Source: an uncultured Duncaniella sp. (GTDB lineage: Bacteria; Bacteroidota; Bacteroidia; Bacteroidales; Muribaculaceae). From it: 9,377 nt of DNA. Within the stretch, counting starts at the first letter, position 1. Each line of letters opens with the position of its first letter. Under the pieces are notes generated by a model. It made no database searches, had not been told where the DNA came from, and was given only the letters and a program-made list of their open reading frames with translations. The position numbers and the translations under genes were made by a program. The stretch is taken from the NCBI RefSeq assembly GCF_910578445.1, contig NZ_CAJTQC010000042.1, positions 1 to 9,377 of the forward strand, read 5' to 3'. This document shows positions 7,953 to 9,377 of this stretch, one piece after another.

Positions 7953-7984
7953 CAAAAGTAATAAATTCCCTACAAACCGTCAAA
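7953..7984 (-). promoter_or_regulatory. Bacteroidetes-type promoter for pyrK-pyrD
   Basis: On the minus strand, TTTG (7984-7981) is followed after exactly 20 nt by TACTTTTG (7960-7953). This matches the Bacteroidetes housekeeping consensus TTTG-N19..21-TAnnTTTG at every specified base. The transcription start would be near 7946, giving a leader of about 95 nt to the pyrK ATG. This is the best promoter match I found in the window. Confidence 0.7.
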
Positions 7985-8042
7985 AATCGTGACAAAAACA
8001 TTGGCCGTTGTGTGTTAACTTTGCTCTTAATTTAGATGACAT

Positions 8043-8074
8043 ATTGACATGAATTATTAAATGTCGTAACTTTG
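8043..8074 (+). promoter_or_regulatory. Bacteroidetes-type promoter for the structured RNA / PAP2 transcript
   Basis: ATTG (8043-8046; three of four bases match TTTG) is followed after 20 nt by TAACTTTG (8067-8074), a full match to TAnnTTTG. The transcription start would fall near 8081, just before the first hairpin of the structured region at 8089. A second TAACTTTG lies at 8016-8023, but I see no TTTG-like box at the correct distance upstream of it. Confidence 0.6.
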
Positions 8075-8080
8075 CGGTTG

Positions 8081-8281
8081 AAAATAATGGAAGCGGAGGC
8101 TTCTAAGATATAATTTAATAGCGTTTGCTATTTGTTCCAATCAGAATGAAACGTCGGAAATTTCATTGAGCTATGAATGGAGGAACAAGTCGCGAGCGTC
8201 CATCTTTTGCATGGGCGTGACTTGCCGTTCATAACACCAATCCGACGGGTGCATTCTGGGCAGTCATAGCCCATGTTTTTG
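8081..8281 (+). ncRNA. Structured RNA or leader with predicted kissing loop, family unknown
   Basis: About 200 nt between a promoter-like site and a T-run fold into many perfect stems. These are GGAAGC/GCTTCT (8089-8094/8099-8104) with a GGAG loop and AATAGC/GCTATT (8117-8122/8127-8132) with a GTTT loop. AATGAAA/TTTCATT (8145-8151/8161-8167) encloses a 9-nt loop. A compound arm follows, made of TATGAATGG/CCGTTCATA (8172-8180/8225-8233, one G-U), CAAGTC/GACTTG (8186-8191/8219-8224) and CGTCCAT/ATGGGCG (8197-8203/8211-8217, one G-U). CACC/GGTG (8235-8238/8248-8251) encloses a second 9-nt loop. The two 9-nt loops contain CGTCGGA (8152-8158) and TCCGACG (8241-8247), which are exact complements, so a kissing interaction is predicted. 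An alternative pairing, TTGTTCC/GGAACAA (8132-8138/8182-8188), competes with the compound arm. It does not resemble tmRNA, SRP RNA, RNase P RNA or the riboswitches whose core motifs I know. It could be a free small RNA ending near 8280 or the 5' leader of the PAP2 gene. Confidence 0.55.
8257..8280 (+). terminator. Short intrinsic terminator-like hairpin before the PAP2 gene
   Basis: TGGGC (8257-8261) pairs with GCCCA (8269-8273) around a 7-nt loop, and TG plus five T residues (8276-8280) follow. The stem is short but GC-rich and the T-run is in the right place. It would end the structured RNA at about 8280, or attenuate readthrough into the PAP2 gene. The 3' arm with one extra base, GCCCAT, is also exactly complementary to ATGGGC at 8301-8306 and at 8211-8216, so alternative pairings exist. 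Confidence 0.45.
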
Positions 8282-8305
8282 CATTCGTCGAATTTGATTT
8301 ATGGG

Positions 8306-8336
8306 CATTGGCATTCGCACAAACGATATGCCAATG
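8306..8336 (+). promoter_or_regulatory. 9-bp hairpin enclosing the PAP2 start codons
   Basis: CATTGGCAT (8306-8314) is a perfect inverted complement of ATGCCAATG (8328-8336), with a 13-nt loop. The 3' arm contains both ATGs that give a proper signal peptide (8328 and 8334). In RNA this stem would hide the initiation site, a classic arrangement for translational control. The stem itself is seen in the sequence; the regulatory role is inferred. Confidence 0.5.
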
Positions 8337-9176
8337 ACTATAAGTAAATTGGTAGGAAGTCTCATGATATATGGACTTCTTACCGCACCATTGTGTGGGT
8401 ATGCCCAAACATCAAAGATTGAAGAAGCATCAGATGTGATTTTTCAATCTTCTGCACAGACTGTCGATTTGTCACCGGTTGACGGTAATTACAGCACGGA
8501 TATGCATCAGTCTGAATGCCATAAATTTAATGCCATGAATCTGATACTTCCGGGTGCAATGATGACTGTTGGGGTGTTTGGAATAAAAAATAAGGCATTC
8601 AGGAAATTGAATACCGAGATTAAAAACGGAATGGACAATCTGAGAGGTGGTCATTTCTTCCATGCCGATGATTATATCCAATATTTTCCGGCTGTAGCAT
8701 ATCTGACATTGGGCTCTGTTGGCATCAAATCAAAACATAGCATTAAAGAGCGTGTCGCAGTGGAAGCAACTGCATATATGACAATGGCTGCATTAACTAA
8801 TGCGGGCAAATACGCGTTCAATGAAAAAAGACCCGATTCAAATGCAAAAAATTCGTTTCCTTCCGGTCACACGGCAACGGTATTCACAGGTGCAGAGTTG
8901 ATAAGAGAAGAATATGGTTTGGGCTTTGGAATAGGGGCTTATTCTATTGCCGTTGGCGTAGCTTTTTTACGCCTTTACAACGGTCGCCATTGGCTCAACG
9001 ATGTTATTGCAGGTGCTGGTGTCGGGATATTATCTGCGAGAATTGGTTGTTGGATGCTCCAATTATATCGTCAATGGTTTAAATGGGACAATTCTTCTTC
9101 AAATATTATAGCCATATCACCGGGATATGATTATAAAGAATCTACGTTTTCGGTTAATCTGGCTTATACATTCTAG
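8328..9176 (+). CDS. PAP2-family membrane phosphatase with signal peptide
   Basis: This is a type 2 phosphatidic-acid-phosphatase-family enzyme that probably dephosphorylates a lipid (undecaprenyl pyrophosphate, phosphatidylglycerol phosphate or lipid A) on the periplasmic face. Numbered from an ATG at 8301, the signature K-x6-RP is at 170-178 (KYAFNEKRP). FPSGHT follows with catalytic His190, and R-x5-H-x3-D is Arg224, His230 and Asp234, though the usual Ser before Arg224 is Leu. Hydrophobic segments flank these motifs (NLILPGAMMTVGVFGI, AVAYLTLGSVGI, FGIGAYSIAVGVAF, VIAGAGVGIL). The N-terminus from 8328 or 8334 reads as a signal peptide with a likely cut after CGYA. The ATG at 8301 would add MGIGIRTND, which does not fit, so I start at 8328; 8334 is equally possible. 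The C-terminus (STFSVNLAYTF) looks like an outer-membrane-type final strand. The gene is clearly AT-richer than the pyr/addA cluster. Its substrate cannot be told from sequence alone. Confidence 0.88.
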   Translation: MPMTISKLVGSLMIYGLLTAPLCGYAQTSKIEEASDVIFQSSAQTVDLSPVDGNYSTDMHQSECHKFNAMNLILPGAMMTVGVFGIKNKAFRKLNTEIKNGMDNLRGGHFFHADDYIQYFPAVAYLTLGSVGIKSKHSIKERVAVEATAYMTMAALTNAGKYAFNEKRPDSNAKNSFPSGHTATVFTGAELIREEYGLGFGIGAYSIAVGVAFLRLYNGRHWLNDVIAGAGVGILSARIGCWMLQLYRQWFKWDNSSSNIIAISPGYDYKESTFSVNLAYTF

Positions 9177-9209
9177 AGGGCGTTTAACTATTATTATCAA
9201 ACACCCTCT
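9175..9209 (+). terminator. Terminator-like hairpin overlapping the PAP2 stop
   Basis: AGAGGG (9175-9180) pairs with CCCTCT (9204-9209), and GTTT (9182-9185) pairs with AAAC (9199-9202). There is one C-A mismatch between them and a 13-nt loop. The stem begins inside the TAG stop codon. Only a weak TTAAT follows, so termination strength is uncertain, but the position right at the gene end supports a 3'-end role. Confidence 0.5.
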
Positions 9210-9377
9210 TAATCACGATTGTCCAAGGTACGTTTGTCTGGGACAGAACGATAAGTTTTGTGGAACAACGGATTTGAAGGAAGTAAAGTTGATTTGGCCG
9301 ACATCAATGAAAATATAAACCGGGGTTTAGTACATGACAAAAATTGAAATCATGCTGTTAAACAGTTAAATTTTAGG

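Noticed and set aside
8301..8327. PAP2 start at ATG 8301
   Set aside because: It would put MGIGIRTND in front of an otherwise normal signal peptide. It is kept as a minor alternative because the later ATGs lie in a hairpin.
8081..8336. Retron, CRISPR or known riboswitch explanation for the structured region
   Set aside because: There is no reverse transcriptase next to it and no array of repeats and spacers. I see none of the core motifs I know for cobalamin, TPP, SAM, glycine or manganese riboswitches, tmRNA or SRP RNA.
9127..9377. Small ORFs after the PAP2 gene, including an 11-codon one near 9334
   Set aside because: They are short, without family features or a ribosome-binding site, and the first begins inside the PAP2 gene in another frame.

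Overview
This window looks like a chromosomal segment from a member of the Bacteroidales, possibly Muribaculaceae-like. That is inferred from three things: the types of protein present (an outer-membrane beta-barrel of the TonB-dependent/OMP family, Bacteroidetes-style lipoproteins, an AddA/RecB-type helicase-nuclease); the weak or absent Shine-Dalgarno sequences; and promoter-like sites matching the Bacteroidetes consensus TTTG-N19..21-TAnnTTTG.

Layout. A plus-strand gene cut by the left window edge (3-1370) encodes the barrel portion of an outer-membrane protein. It converges on a minus-strand cluster covering about 1399-7852. Read 5' to 3' on the minus strand, the cluster is pyrK (dihydroorotate dehydrogenase electron-transfer subunit), pyrD (catalytic subunit, joined to pyrK by a TAATG stop/start overlap), a small lipoprotein with a lipocalin-like look, a second lipoprotein with a helical-repeat look, a SUI1/YciH-type translation factor, and a 1121-residue AddA-like helicase-nuclease. 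The spacers are 50, 67, 44 and 12 bp. A strong hairpin at the pyrD stop may separate the pyrimidine genes from the rest. A consensus-quality promoter lies in front of pyrK.

The 475 bp between pyrK and the next plus-strand gene contain no convincing protein gene, but they are not empty. A promoter-like site at 8043-8074 fires rightward into about 200 nt that are full of nested complementarity: several perfect hairpins, a long compound stem, and two hairpins whose 9-nt loops are complementary over 7 nt (a predicted kissing loop). A small hairpin followed by five T residues comes next. After that, a 9-bp perfect hairpin buries both plausible start codons of the following gene, a PAP2-family membrane phosphatase (8328-9176). 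I read this as a structured regulatory leader or an independent small RNA that I cannot assign to a named family. It is the most interesting part of the window.

The PAP2 gene is visibly AT-richer than the pyr/addA cluster and ends in a hairpin that overlaps its stop codon. The last 165 bp (9213-9377) contain nothing I can support.

Functionally, pyrK-pyrD form the NAD-linked dihydroorotate dehydrogenase of pyrimidine synthesis. The AddA-like protein belongs to double-strand-break repair, but its usual partner AddB is not in the window. The PAP2 protein probably dephosphorylates a lipid at the periplasmic side of the membrane.
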